NCBI GenBank assembly: GCA_049969475.1
Contig: JBMFOU010000002.1
Coordinates: forward strand, 1-64,000
Origin: UBA2030 sp049969475
GTDB taxonomy: Bacteria > Bacteroidota > Bacteroidia > Bacteroidales > TTA-H9
Reading direction: 5' to 3'
Length of the DNA stretch: 64,000 bases
The notes under the pieces were generated by a model. That model saw only the letters and a list, made by a program, of their open reading frames with translations, searched no databases and was not told the DNA's origin. The position numbers and the translations under genes were made by a program. Shown in pieces: positions 26,982 through 34,973 of the stretch. The stretch's first letter is position 1, and the number at the start of each line of letters is the position of its first letter.

Positions 26982-27390
26982 AATTACAGGTATCCCTGGC
27001 TCAAGGCTTGGCAGATACCCTTGAACCCTGTGGGTAGAACCCCTTTTGTCTCTCATACAAAGAAGGGAGATGTTGCCCGATTTCTGAAAATCTTTCCACA
27101 AAAAATCATCCTCCTAAGGCTGCTACGCCCCATAGCATGAGCCTATAAAGAATTTCAGGGAATTTTCCAATGAAAATTATTTCAAGTTTTGATATATCAA
27201 CCGCACCTTAAGGGCACTGGACCAAAATCCATGAATTAATAATTCATAGAAGGTTATGCAGGGCATAAAAGCAAGAGGAAATGATAGTCCTAATAAAATA
27301 TTAGGGGTTGAAAATCTTTAAACATGGGAACAACGCCTACTCTGAACAGTCGGCCATTCAATCACAAGCCAACAATCACCTGGCTTTACC
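26982..27390. other. Gene-free convergent gap, 409 bases
   Basis: No ORF with a recognisable product and no tRNA-like sequence is visible between the EEP gene and the convergent dihydroorotate dehydrogenase-like gene. An imperfect hairpin is possible at 26989-27019 (GGTATCCCTGGC with GCTTGGCAGATACC, a two-base bulge), just after the EEP stop. It has no T-tract, so terminator function is doubtful. The rest is AT-rich with short runs only. Confidence 0.5.
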
Positions 27391-28374
27391 TCATTCGATA
27401 CCTGAGTAATAACGCATAAACTGCATACGCTCATAAGCGGCGGGGTTTTCGGCCCTGTGGTACGACAGCTTTCCAATAATCTCATTCAGGGACTTGAAAC
27501 CCTGTTTGTCCAGCCAATCGTTAATCTCCTCATTCATGCTGCTCACTCTGCTCAGACCATACTTATAAAGAACGCTGGCAATTTGAACAGCCTTGGCTCC
27601 GGCCAGTAAAAGCTTCAGAGCGCTTTCGCCATTATGTACTCCCGTAGAGCCGACCAGATCGCAATGTAACTTATCGCTCAGCATGGCAATCCAACGCAGC
27701 GGGAGGTGCATTTCGGCCGGATCACTAAAAACAAAAGCAGGGGTAACGTCTAGATCGTCGAGGTCGATGTCAGGGCTGTAGAAACGATTAAATAAAACCA
27801 TGCCTTTAATACCTGTCCACGACATCTGGGTGAGGGTTTTGGCCAGGCCAGAAAAATACCAGCTTAGCTTTACTGATACAGGAATATTGACTTTATTGAG
27901 AACATCACCAATGATGTCGAAGTATAATTTTTCGTTTTCTTCACCTGAACGGAAGGGATCGGAGGGAAGAATAAAAATATTAAGCTCGAGGGCATCGGCA
28001 CCCGCATCCTGAAGCTGAGTAGCAAAACTTGTCCAGGAGCCTGCACTGACGCAATTGATACTAGCGATTAGCGGCACCGAAATCCGATTTTTTGCCTCGC
28101 GGATCAGGTTCAGATATTTGTCCACTGCATTGATTTCGGTGTAATTCTTGACATAATCATAGGCTTCCGGATATCCGGGAAATTCCTGATGATTGAGCAC
28201 CGAATGCGCTTCATGCCTGATTTGCTCTTCGAAAAGTGATTTCAGCACGATGGCCCCTATGCCTTGATGATCCAGTTCCTCGAGGTTTTTCAGATTATTG
28301 GTGAGTCCGGAACTAGCGGCAATGAGTGGACTTCTGAGCTTCAGCCCCATGTATGAAGTGGTAAGATCGGCCAT
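27391..28374 (-). CDS. Dihydroorotate dehydrogenase-like flavoprotein
   Basis: This 327-residue protein has the FMN-binding TIM barrel of the DHOD/PreA superfamily: LRSPLIAASSGLTNNLKNLEEL at the N-terminus, VPLIASINCVSAGSW, ADALELNIF, PVSVKLSW (catalytic-region Lys) and the GSTGVHNGESALKLLLAGAKAVQIAS phosphate-binding site. The usual active-site Ser/Cys motif of true pyrD enzymes is not evident. The protein belongs to the group annotated as dihydroorotate dehydrogenase-like, whose substrate is uncertain. It stands alone, with its own promoter. Confidence 0.85.
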   Translation of the reverse strand: MADLTTSYMGLKLRSPLIAASSGLTNNLKNLEELDHQGIGAIVLKSLFEEQIRHEAHSVLNHQEFPGYPEAYDYVKNYTEINAVDKYLNLIREAKNRISVPLIASINCVSAGSWTSFATQLQDAGADALELNIFILPSDPFRSGEENEKLYFDIIGDVLNKVNIPVSVKLSWYFSGLAKTLTQMSWTGIKGMVLFNRFYSPDIDLDDLDVTPAFVFSDPAEMHLPLRWIAMLSDKLHCDLVGSTGVHNGESALKLLLAGAKAVQIASVLYKYGLSRVSSMNEEINDWLDKQGFKSLNEIIGKLSYHRAENPAAYERMQFMRYYSGIE

Positions 28375-28403
28375 GGTATGAATGTTTTCTGTTTAACAAC
28401 AGG

Positions 28404-28434
28404 CAAAGCTAAAAGAAATAAAGCAACAGCCCAA
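28404..28434 (-). promoter_or_regulatory. Promoter for the dihydroorotate dehydrogenase-like gene
   Basis: On the reverse strand TTG (28432-28434), a 20-base spacer and TAGCTTTG (28404-28411) fit the Bacteroidota consensus. The -7 box is 29 bases before the ATG at 28374. Confidence 0.6.
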
Positions 28435-28760
28435 GTATTCAGAAGGGAAAAATATAAGTTCTTTCCCTGGTCTACCTGTCTCAGGAAATAGAGCTAAAAT
28501 TCTGATTGATTGACAAAAAGTATCCAGCCGAGGGTTGAGGCGAGCGTTTAGCGGTGCAGGTCACCTTAAGATTATTCGTGAATTTTTATGGAAGTTTTTA
28601 AACAATTGGGTACATCAAGCTTTGGCCGATTATTCAGATCGAATCTCTATCACAAGGAATACGGCAGATAAAAACAACTTCAATAATCTGTGATTATCAC
28701 TTTATGTTGATATTCTATAGAAAAAACCAAAGCGTCCCATCTCCTGGATGCTGATATATT

Positions 28761-28794
28761 AAAAACGAAGGCCGCCCCATTCGGAGCAGCCTTC
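28761..28794 (-). terminator. Intrinsic terminator of hppA
   Basis: In the minus-strand transcript GAAGGCUGCUCC (28794-28783) pairs with GGGGCGGCCUUC (28778-28767), all 12 positions pairing with two G-U wobbles, around a GAAU loop. It is followed, after a single G, by UUUUU (28765-28761). It lies 46 bases past the hppA stop. Confidence 0.85.
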
Positions 28795-28840
28795 AGGCGT
28801 GTAACCGCCATGACGTCTAACCCAATCGTAAGAAGAAACG

Positions 28841-31243
28841 CTATTTTCGGATGCGCATATTATAAAACGAACGATAAACAAAGAAGAGACCTATAATCAG
28901 GAAGATTATACCGATATAGGGGCTGTAGTTGGTCGCTCCGGTGTCACGGGCATTCACGGTCATATGGATGGAGATTTCGGCAGCCAGCAGACCAAAGAGC
29001 GTAGAAAACTTGATGATAGGATTAAGAGCCACGCTGGAAGTATCCTTATAGGGGTCGCCTACGGTGTCGCCGATCACTGTTGCGGCATGCAGATCGGTAC
29101 CTTTTTGTTTGAGGTCAACCTCCACCACTTTCTTGGCATTATCCCAGGCTCCTCCGGCATTGGCCATGTAAATAGCCTGGAAGAGGCCAAATACCGCAAT
29201 AGAGATAAGATAAGAAACAAAGAAATTAGGATCGAAGAATGAAAAAGCCAGGGTGAGGGAAAACACTACTCCGAAGATATTCCACATACCATACTGGGCA
29301 TAGCGGGTACAAATGCGGACGACCTCCTTGCTGTCTTCCACACTGGCTTCCTCTTTATCCAGACGTATATTCTTCTTGATGTATTCCACAGCCCTATAGG
29401 CACCCGTGGTAACTGCCTGCATAGAGGCACCCGAGAACCAATAAATAACTGCTCCGCCGGTGATGAAGCCCAGCACCACCATAGGATCGGTTAGTTGAAG
29501 GGCGAGCAAACCGAATTTCTTAAGGATCAAAATAATAGCAAATATCATCGTAGTAGCGCCGATAACCGCCGTACCAATGAGCACGGGCTTGGCAGTGGCC
29601 TTGAAGGTATTACCAGCCGAATCGTTGGACTCCAGGTAGTGTTTGCCGCCAGTAAAGTCAGGATTGAAGCCATAATCGCGTTGAATCTCTTCAGATATGC
29701 CTTTTCTAGATTCAATTCTGGATAGTTCAAAAACGCTTTGGGCATTATCCGTAACGGGTCCGTAACTGTCGACGGCTATAGTAACTGGTCCCATTCCCAG
29801 GAATCCGAAAGCTACCAGGCCGAAGGCAAAGATGGCTGGATATTCGCCGAAGATGGGGGCCTCAAAGGTTTTGGTAACCATAAACGCGATGAACATAAGG
29901 GCAGCCATTACCATGCCTTTCCAGAAGGCACTGAAATTACCTGCTACCATACCTGAAAGAATGGTCAAAGAGGCTCCGCCTTCTCGGCTTGCATTTACTA
30001 TCTCATTTACATGTCGCGAACGGCTACTGGTAAATACTTTAGTAAATTCAGGAATGATTGCAGCAGCAAGTGTTCCACAACTGATAATGGTAGAGAGTTG
30101 CCACCAGAGATTGCCCAGTACTTTGCCATCGGTTGTGGTTAAATCTTTTAGGAGGAAATAGCTAATGGTATAGGTAACGATGATGGATACAATAGAGGTA
30201 ATCCAGATAAGACGGGTAAGTGGTTCTTCAAAGTTAAATTTCAGACTCTTTCCATACATTTTGGTACTGATGGCGTGATTTAAGCCATAGCTAAATACTG
30301 AGGTGAATACCATGAGTATTCGCATCATAAAAATCCAGACGATCAGCATAGACTGGAAGGGAAGTTCAGCAACGGCCAGCACGATGAAGGAGATGAGGGC
30401 CACACCCGTAACTCCATAAGTTTCAAATCCATCGGCTGTGGGCCCAATGCTATCACCGGCATTATCTCCGGTGCAGTCGGCAATGACGCCTGGGTTTCGC
30501 GGATCGTCCTCAGGCAAGCTAAAAAACACCTTCATCAGGTCGGCACCTATATCGGCAATTTTGGTGAAAATACCACCGGCAATACGCAAAGCCGAAGCGC
30601 CGAGGGATTCGCCTATGGCAAATCCTACAAAGCATGCTCCAGCACTCTCTCCTGGAACTACCAACAAAATGATGAGCATCATTATCAGCTCCACGCTGAT
30701 AAGGAGCAAGCCGACACTCATACCTGCCTGAAGGGGAATAGAGACTACGTCCCAGGGCCGCCCCTTCAATGAAGCAAACGAGGTGCGGCTGTTGGCCAGG
30801 GTGTTAATTCGAATGCCAAACCATGCTACGCCGTATGAACCTCCAATACCCAACACAGTCCACATGAGTACCAGCAGTACCTTATCGATGGTCATGTGGC
30901 TCAAGAAAAAGAAGTAGTAAAAAATAATAACAGCAATAATTCCTAACAAAATGGAAAGAAATCTTCCCTGCTGAACAAGATAGGTCTTACAGGTGGCATA
31001 TATAGTCTCGGAAACTTCCAGCATACTGTAATGAACCGGTAGTTTTTTAATGCGCAGATACTGCCAAACGCCAAAAAACAATCCAAGTAAAATAATGATG
31101 GAAGCATACCAAAGGAGTTGCGAACCTGTGAAGGTCTGAGCAAAAAACTGGTTTTTCAGCTCTGGAATCTTCAAATCAGCTTCGCTGGCCAGAAGCATAG
31201 CTGGCAAGAGAACTGCTGCAGTAAACAACCCTATTTTTTTCAT
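28841..31243 (-). CDS. hppA: Membrane-bound ion-translocating pyrophosphatase (divergent type)
   Basis: This enzyme couples pyrophosphate hydrolysis to H+ or Na+ transport across the inner membrane. The product (800 residues from MKKIGLFTAAVLLP) has about 16 membrane helices. Its substrate-site motifs are EDDPRNPGVIAD with GDNAGDSIGPTADGFE (about residues 240-275) and the C-terminal GDTVGDPYKDTSSVALNP. Canonical family members read GDNVGDVAGMGADLFE and KDTSGPSLN, so this is a divergent branch. The site that sets K+ dependence reads GNTFKA, with Lys where K+-independent enzymes have it. The frame extends 49 codons upstream, but the promoter boxes lie inside that stretch, so the start at 31243 is chosen. 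Confidence 0.93.
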   Translation of the reverse strand: MKKIGLFTAAVLLPAMLLASEADLKIPELKNQFFAQTFTGSQLLWYASIIILLGLFFGVWQYLRIKKLPVHYSMLEVSETIYATCKTYLVQQGRFLSILLGIIAVIIFYYFFFLSHMTIDKVLLVLMWTVLGIGGSYGVAWFGIRINTLANSRTSFASLKGRPWDVVSIPLQAGMSVGLLLISVELIMMLIILLVVPGESAGACFVGFAIGESLGASALRIAGGIFTKIADIGADLMKVFFSLPEDDPRNPGVIADCTGDNAGDSIGPTADGFETYGVTGVALISFIVLAVAELPFQSMLIVWIFMMRILMVFTSVFSYGLNHAISTKMYGKSLKFNFEEPLTRLIWITSIVSIIVTYTISYFLLKDLTTTDGKVLGNLWWQLSTIISCGTLAAAIIPEFTKVFTSSRSRHVNEIVNASREGGASLTILSGMVAGNFSAFWKGMVMAALMFIAFMVTKTFEAPIFGEYPAIFAFGLVAFGFLGMGPVTIAVDSYGPVTDNAQSVFELSRIESRKGISEEIQRDYGFNPDFTGGKHYLESNDSAGNTFKATAKPVLIGTAVIGATTMIFAIILILKKFGLLALQLTDPMVVLGFITGGAVIYWFSGASMQAVTTGAYRAVEYIKKNIRLDKEEASVEDSKEVVRICTRYAQYGMWNIFGVVFSLTLAFSFFDPNFFVSYLISIAVFGLFQAIYMANAGGAWDNAKKVVEVDLKQKGTDLHAATVIGDTVGDPYKDTSSVALNPIIKFSTLFGLLAAEISIHMTVNARDTGATNYSPYIGIIFLIIGLFFVYRSFYNMRIRK

Positions 31244-31271
31244 AGTTGGAAAATTAAATATTTTCATGCTG

Positions 31272-31303
31272 CAAACGTAAAAAGATTTATTTCTTCCCGC
31301 AAA
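31272..31303 (-). promoter_or_regulatory. Promoter of hppA
   Basis: On the reverse strand TTTG (31300-31303), a 20-base spacer and TACGTTTG (31272-31279) match both Bacteroidota promoter boxes. Transcription would begin a few bases downstream, about 25 bases before the ATG at 31243, which fixes the hppA start. The -33 box lies within the palindrome at 31297-31312. Confidence 0.72.
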
Positions 31304-31312
31304 CGTTTGCGG
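31297..31312. promoter_or_regulatory. Perfect 16-bp palindrome, LacI/PurR-like operator candidate
   Basis: CCGCAAACGTTTGCGG is perfectly symmetrical around a central CG. The core GCAAACGTTTGC is the form seen in LacI-family operators such as the PurR box. It covers the -33 box of the hppA promoter, so a bound repressor would block transcription. No LacI-family gene lies in this window. Confidence 0.55.
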
Positions 31313-31352
31313 ATAAAAAATTGGGCTGACAAAAAAAACATCTCTGAGAATC

Positions 31353-31367
31353 AGTGAAATTTTCACT
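31353..31367. promoter_or_regulatory. 15-bp inverted repeat between the hppA and nuclease promoters
   Basis: AGTGAAA and TTTCACT flank a single T, a perfect 7-bp inverted repeat. It lies between the two divergent promoters, about 31 bases upstream of the -7 box of the nuclease gene. Its size suits a dimeric regulator, but no family is recognised. Confidence 0.35.
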
Positions 31368-31397
31368 AAAAAAAGAAAATGTTTAGGCAATTTTGCA

Positions 31398-31405
31398 TAG
31401 ATTTG
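31398..31405 (+). promoter_or_regulatory. Candidate promoter -7 element for the bifunctional nuclease gene
   Basis: TAGATTTG matches TAnnTTTG exactly. It lies 87 bases before the ATG at 31493, leaving a leader of about 80 bases. A clear -33 box was not found. Confidence 0.45.
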
Positions 31406-31492
31406 CTTTCTTTGTAAAAAAGACCACCCTTAGGCTTATCTATTGATTAGGCCTGAAAATAAGTTATTAATAAAATCCTTGGATAGGATCAG

Positions 31493-32068
31493 ATGGATAA
31501 GATAAGAATGGAAATAGTGGGGATGTCGTACAGCCAGTTGCAGAGCGGGGCCTACGCACTCATCCTGGGAGAAGCCAACGGAAAACGAAGGTTGCCTATC
31601 ATCATAGGGAGTTTTGAGGCACAAGCCATTGCCATAGCTTTAGAAAAAATGAAGCCTGCGCGGCCGCTCACCCACGATCTTTTTAAAACTTTTGCCGAAA
31701 CCTTCGGTGTTAACGTTACCGAAGTCGTCATAAACAAATTTATCGATGGGGTTTTCCATGCTGTGTTGGTTTGCGACGACGGACACAACCTGATAGAGAT
31801 TGACAGCCGCACCTCCGATGCCGTTGCATTGGCCCTGCGATTCAACTGTCCTATTTACACTACCGAGACCATTTTGAAAGCAGCCGGAGTTGAGATGGAT
31901 GAAGCTGAAATGGATACTGAAGACTCCGAAAGCACTCCTGAAGAGGAAGGAAACCCTTGGGCCGTTTATACCGACGAAGAATTGGAAGATATGATGAGGA
32001 AAGCCATAGAAATGGAAGATTATGAGAAAGCCTCCCAAATTCGAGACGAACTCAAACGCAGAAAATAA
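31493..32068 (+). CDS. Bifunctional nuclease (DUF151) with C-terminal UVR motif
   Basis: The N-terminal two thirds (about residues 4-130) match the bifunctional nuclease domain: YALILGEANGKRRLPIIIGSFEAQAIAIALE, RPLTHDLF and IDSRTSDAVALALRFNCPIY. An acidic linker (about 133-155) leads to a UVR/UvrB-C-like helical hairpin (about 160-190, ELEDMMRKAIEMEDYEKASQIRDEL). Family members from plants and Thermotoga have RNase/DNase activity; the UVR motif mediates protein contacts in UvrB and Clp systems. It is 191 residues long and probably leads the plus-strand group through 36364. Confidence 0.9.
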   Translation: MDKIRMEIVGMSYSQLQSGAYALILGEANGKRRLPIIIGSFEAQAIAIALEKMKPARPLTHDLFKTFAETFGVNVTEVVINKFIDGVFHAVLVCDDGHNLIEIDSRTSDAVALALRFNCPIYTTETILKAAGVEMDEAEMDTEDSESTPEEEGNPWAVYTDEELEDMMRKAIEMEDYEKASQIRDELKRRK

Positions 32069-32108
32069 TCCGTCATACTTTATCACTACTAACCTATATT
32101 TTTGAGGA

Positions 32109-33569
32109 ATGAAAAAGTCTCAAAGCCTAATTACTGTATTCATCATCAGCTTTTTATTGCTAACTTTTTTCCCTTTGTCGTCAACTGCCGACACGGTTCG
32201 GCAGGCCGTTGCTGATTCTTCTTCCCTCACGGCAGCCCCACCTGCCAGGGCATCCCTGCCAGAACTGGGAGGTTTCAACTTGGTTTCGCTACTCAAAGGA
32301 CTGATGGGGATGGCCATGCTGGTGCTTTTAACCTGGCTGTTGAGTAACAATCGTAAAGCGGTCAATTGGAAAGTAGTGCTGACCGGTCTGGCCATTCAGG
32401 TTACGCTGGCTGTTGGAGTTTTATATGTGCCCCCGGTGCGCCTGGTCTTCGAGGCAGGAGGAAAAGTGTTTGTGGAAATCCTCAACTTTACCAAATCAGG
32501 CAGCGAATTTTTGCTGGGAGGCCTGCTCGACACTTCGAAGTTTGGTTTCATATTCGCTTTTCAGGTACTTCCCACTATTATATTCTTTTCAGCCCTGATG
32601 AGCCTCTTATTTTACCTGGGTGTAATTCAGATTGTGGTAAAAGGCTTTGCCTGGGTGCTGGCCCGAACCCTTAAAATTAGCGGTCCCGAAAGCCTATGTG
32701 CAGCAGGGAACATCTTTTTGGGACAAACCGAAGCCCCACTGATGATTAAACCCTACCTCCCCTCAATGACACGCTCAGAAATATTTTTGGTGATGACGGC
32801 CGGCATGGCGACTATGGCCGGAGGAGTTTTGGCTGCTTACATCAGTTTTCTGGGGGGCACCGACCCCATGCAGCGCCTTATTTTCGCCAAACATCTACTG
32901 GCTGCCTCTGTCATGGCGGCTCCCGGCGCAGTAGTCATCTCCAAAATTCTTGTGCCGCAAACCGAAACTGTTGATCAAACAGTAAATGTACCCAGAGAAA
33001 AGGTGGGCTCTAACGTTCTGGATGCTATATCCAACGGAACTACAGAAGGTCTGAAACTGGCCGCCAATGTGGCTGCCATGCTCATAGTTTTTGTGGCTTT
33101 CATTGCCATGTTCAATTATATCCTAAGTGACCTGGTAGGCCATTATACGGGACTTAATGAAAAGATTGTTGCCATGACCGCCGGTAAATACAATGGCCTG
33201 ACCCTTCAATTTTTATTGGGTTACCTTTTTGCCCCTCTCATGTGGCTCATTGGGGTAAATATTCACGACATAACACTGGTAGGAAGTCTACTGGGGCAAA
33301 AGCTGATTCTTACAGAATTTGTTGGCTATATCAGCCTGGCTCAATACAAAGCTGCCAACCTGTTTAGCGACCCCAAAAGCATCATCATCTCCACCTATAT
33401 TCTGTGCGGATTTGCCAATTTTGCCTCTATCGGCATACAAATCGGAGGCATAGGATCGTTGGCGCCCAATCAGCGCAGCCAGCTGGCAGCTTTCGGATTC
33501 AGGGCTCTCATGGGAGGCACAGTGGCTGCCCTTATGTCGGCAACCATTGTAGGAATGATCACTGGCTAA
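32109..33569 (+). CDS. nupC: CNT-family nucleoside transporter
   Basis: Concentrative nucleoside transporters import nucleosides with H+ or Na+. The 486-residue protein has the family motifs GQTEAPLMIKPYLPSMTRSE (about residues 212-231), TEFVGYISLAQY (about 400) and CGFANFASIGIQIGGIGSLAP (about 438-458). An N-terminal signal-peptide-like helix and a Ser/Ala-rich periplasmic stretch (about 27-50) precede the first conserved helix, an extension seen in Bacteroidota members. Nearby thyA and folA fit a nucleotide context. The next gene starts 5 bases after its stop. Confidence 0.93.
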   Translation: MKKSQSLITVFIISFLLLTFFPLSSTADTVRQAVADSSSLTAAPPARASLPELGGFNLVSLLKGLMGMAMLVLLTWLLSNNRKAVNWKVVLTGLAIQVTLAVGVLYVPPVRLVFEAGGKVFVEILNFTKSGSEFLLGGLLDTSKFGFIFAFQVLPTIIFFSALMSLLFYLGVIQIVVKGFAWVLARTLKISGPESLCAAGNIFLGQTEAPLMIKPYLPSMTRSEIFLVMTAGMATMAGGVLAAYISFLGGTDPMQRLIFAKHLLAASVMAAPGAVVISKILVPQTETVDQTVNVPREKVGSNVLDAISNGTTEGLKLAANVAAMLIVFVAFIAMFNYILSDLVGHYTGLNEKIVAMTAGKYNGLTLQFLLGYLFAPLMWLIGVNIHDITLVGSLLGQKLILTEFVGYISLAQYKAANLFSDPKSIIISTYILCGFANFASIGIQIGGIGSLAPNQRSQLAAFGFRALMGGTVAALMSATIVGMITG

Positions 33570-33574
33570 ATCTT

Positions 33575-34162
33575 ATGCTCAGCTTGCTGCTCCGTCGTTT
33601 TTCACCTCTCCTGCTCTTTTTACTTTTCGCCTGTCATCACACGGACTATTCGACCCTCCCCCCCATGGGGGAAGATCATTGGATTCGGATGGTGGTGGAG
33701 ACCCCTGCAGGGCAAAATTTCGTTTCGAGGTATGACTCTGAAAACAAAATATTTATTCCCACTGTCCAACTCAACAAAAGCCTTCCTGAGAATTGGAACC
33801 TGGGTTTTGTTCCTGCTGGCTCCCAAAAGAAAGCAGAGCAGAATTATCGGCTGGTAGAAGTATTGCTCCTGAGTTCCCCTAAAACCCAGGGCACTGTGCT
33901 CAAAATAATTCCACTGGGAATGCTCCGAATGCAAACAGGAGACGGCCCCAGGGTGTTATTGCTGGCAGCACCGGCCGACCCCTCCGACCGGCTGGCGGGA
34001 ACCGAAACACCGGAAGAAATGGCCATGGTATTTCCCGAAATTTTTGAACAAGTGGAGAAAAACCTGGCTTTAACTGTTTATAAAGCAAACCCCCAAAGCT
34101 TAACCTGGGCCGACCCAACAAAAACCTGGCAGTTTATCTTTTCAATGATAGAAATTCAATAA
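33575..34162 (+). CDS. Lipoprotein resembling soluble inorganic pyrophosphatase with catalytic residues lost
   Basis: The ATG at 33575 gives a signal peptide with a lipobox Cys (LLFAC, residue 20); the frame is open further upstream but only inside nupC. The mature part follows soluble family I pyrophosphatase in order: VVETPAGQN for VIEIPAGTN, WNLGFVPAG for NYGFIPGT, LVEVLLLSSPKTQGTVLKIIPLGMLRM for the DVLVL...GTV...PIGVLRM core, and LLLAAPADPSDR for the KIIAVP segment. The Lys/Glu after the first motif, the YGF Tyr, the three metal Asp of the GDxxDVL loop and the later Asp/Lys pair appear replaced. It is probably a surface or periplasmic pseudoenzyme. This is pattern recognition by eye, not a search result. 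Confidence 0.6.
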   Translation: MLSLLLRRFSPLLLFLLFACHHTDYSTLPPMGEDHWIRMVVETPAGQNFVSRYDSENKIFIPTVQLNKSLPENWNLGFVPAGSQKKAEQNYRLVEVLLLSSPKTQGTVLKIIPLGMLRMQTGDGPRVLLLAAPADPSDRLAGTETPEEMAMVFPEIFEQVEKNLALTVYKANPQSLTWADPTKTWQFIFSMIEIQ

Positions 34163-34174
34163 GTAATAGATTAT

Positions 34175-34969
34175 ATGCGACTATATCTTGACCTTCTGCA
34201 ACATGTGCTGAAACACGGAGTACCCAAAAGCGACCGCACGGGAACGGGAACCCTGAGCGTGTTTGGATACCAGATGCGTTTCAACCTACAGGAAGGATTT
34301 CCCCTGCTAACGACCAAAAAACTGCACACGCGCAGCATTATTTATGAACTCCTGTGGTTTTTGAAAGGCGAAACAAATATTAAATATCTGAATGACAACA
34401 AAGTAACCATCTGGGATGAATGGGCCGATGCCGAGGGTAACCTGGGCCCCATTTATGGCTACCAGTGGCGCTCATGGACGGCTTCCGACGGCCGGACGAT
34501 AGATCAAATCAGCCAGGTGGTAGAATCTATAAAAACCAACCCCCACTCAAGGCGACACATTGTGAGTGCCTGGAACGTGGGCGACCTCGATAAAATGGCT
34601 CTGCCTCCCTGTCACATCCTTTTTCAGTTTTATGTAGCCAATGGCCGGCTCAGCTGCCAGCTTTATCAGCGTAGCGCCGATATCTTCCTCGGCGTACCCT
34701 TCAATATCGCCTCCTATTCTATGTTACTCATGATGATGGCGCAGGTAACAGGCCTGGAACCCGGAGAATTTATTCATACCCTGGGAGACGCGCATATTTA
34801 CAACAACCATCTGGAACAGGTTAAGCTTCAGCTTACCCGCGAGCCCTATCCCCTGCCTACTTTACGATTGAATCCTGAAGTAAAATCCATTTTCGATTTC
34901 AAATTCGAAGATTTCGAAATTATTAATTATCAAGCTCATCCTCACATTCGCGGAGAAATATCGGTTTAA
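34175..34969 (+). CDS. thyA: Thymidylate synthase
   Basis: ThyA methylates dUMP to dTMP with methylenetetrahydrofolate. The 264-residue protein has KSDRTGTGTLSVFGYQMRF, the folate/dUMP-site NVGDLDKMALPPCHILFQFYV with the catalytic Cys at about residue 146, CQLYQRSADIFLGVPFNIASY and LGDAHIYNNH. These are full family motifs and the short form length. folA follows after 4 bases, the classic pairing that recycles the dihydrofolate produced here. Confidence 0.98.
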   Translation: MRLYLDLLQHVLKHGVPKSDRTGTGTLSVFGYQMRFNLQEGFPLLTTKKLHTRSIIYELLWFLKGETNIKYLNDNKVTIWDEWADAEGNLGPIYGYQWRSWTASDGRTIDQISQVVESIKTNPHSRRHIVSAWNVGDLDKMALPPCHILFQFYVANGRLSCQLYQRSADIFLGVPFNIASYSMLLMMMAQVTGLEPGEFIHTLGDAHIYNNHLEQVKLQLTREPYPLPTLRLNPEVKSIFDFKFEDFEIINYQAHPHIRGEISV

Positions 34970-34973
34970 GCCT

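Larger units (their letters stand above)
28375..28840. other. Gene-free gap, 466 bases, holding one promoter and one terminator
   Basis: This stretch separates the dihydroorotate dehydrogenase-like gene from hppA. It contains the promoter of the former (28404-28434) and the terminator of the latter (28761-28794). The middle (about 28440-28755) shows no credible ORF, no tRNA-like fold and no clear repeat. Both flanking genes point the same way, so its length is unexplained. Confidence 0.5.

Noticed and set aside
26989..27019. Terminator after the intact EEP gene
   Set aside because: The hairpin is bulged and has no T-tract on either side; it is mentioned only as a possible structure.
31244..31390. 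N-terminal extension of hppA by 49 codons
   Set aside because: The extension contains the promoter boxes and the palindrome, and the shorter start gives a normal signal-like first helix.
32097..32104. TATTTTTG as a promoter for nupC
   Set aside because: It matches TAnnTTTG but lies only 4 bases before the ATG, so transcription would start at or inside the gene; probably chance.
33404..33574. Upstream extension of the pyrophosphatase-like lipoprotein into nupC
   Set aside because: The added residues are an out-of-frame reading of nupC, and the ATG at 33575 gives a lipoprotein signal.
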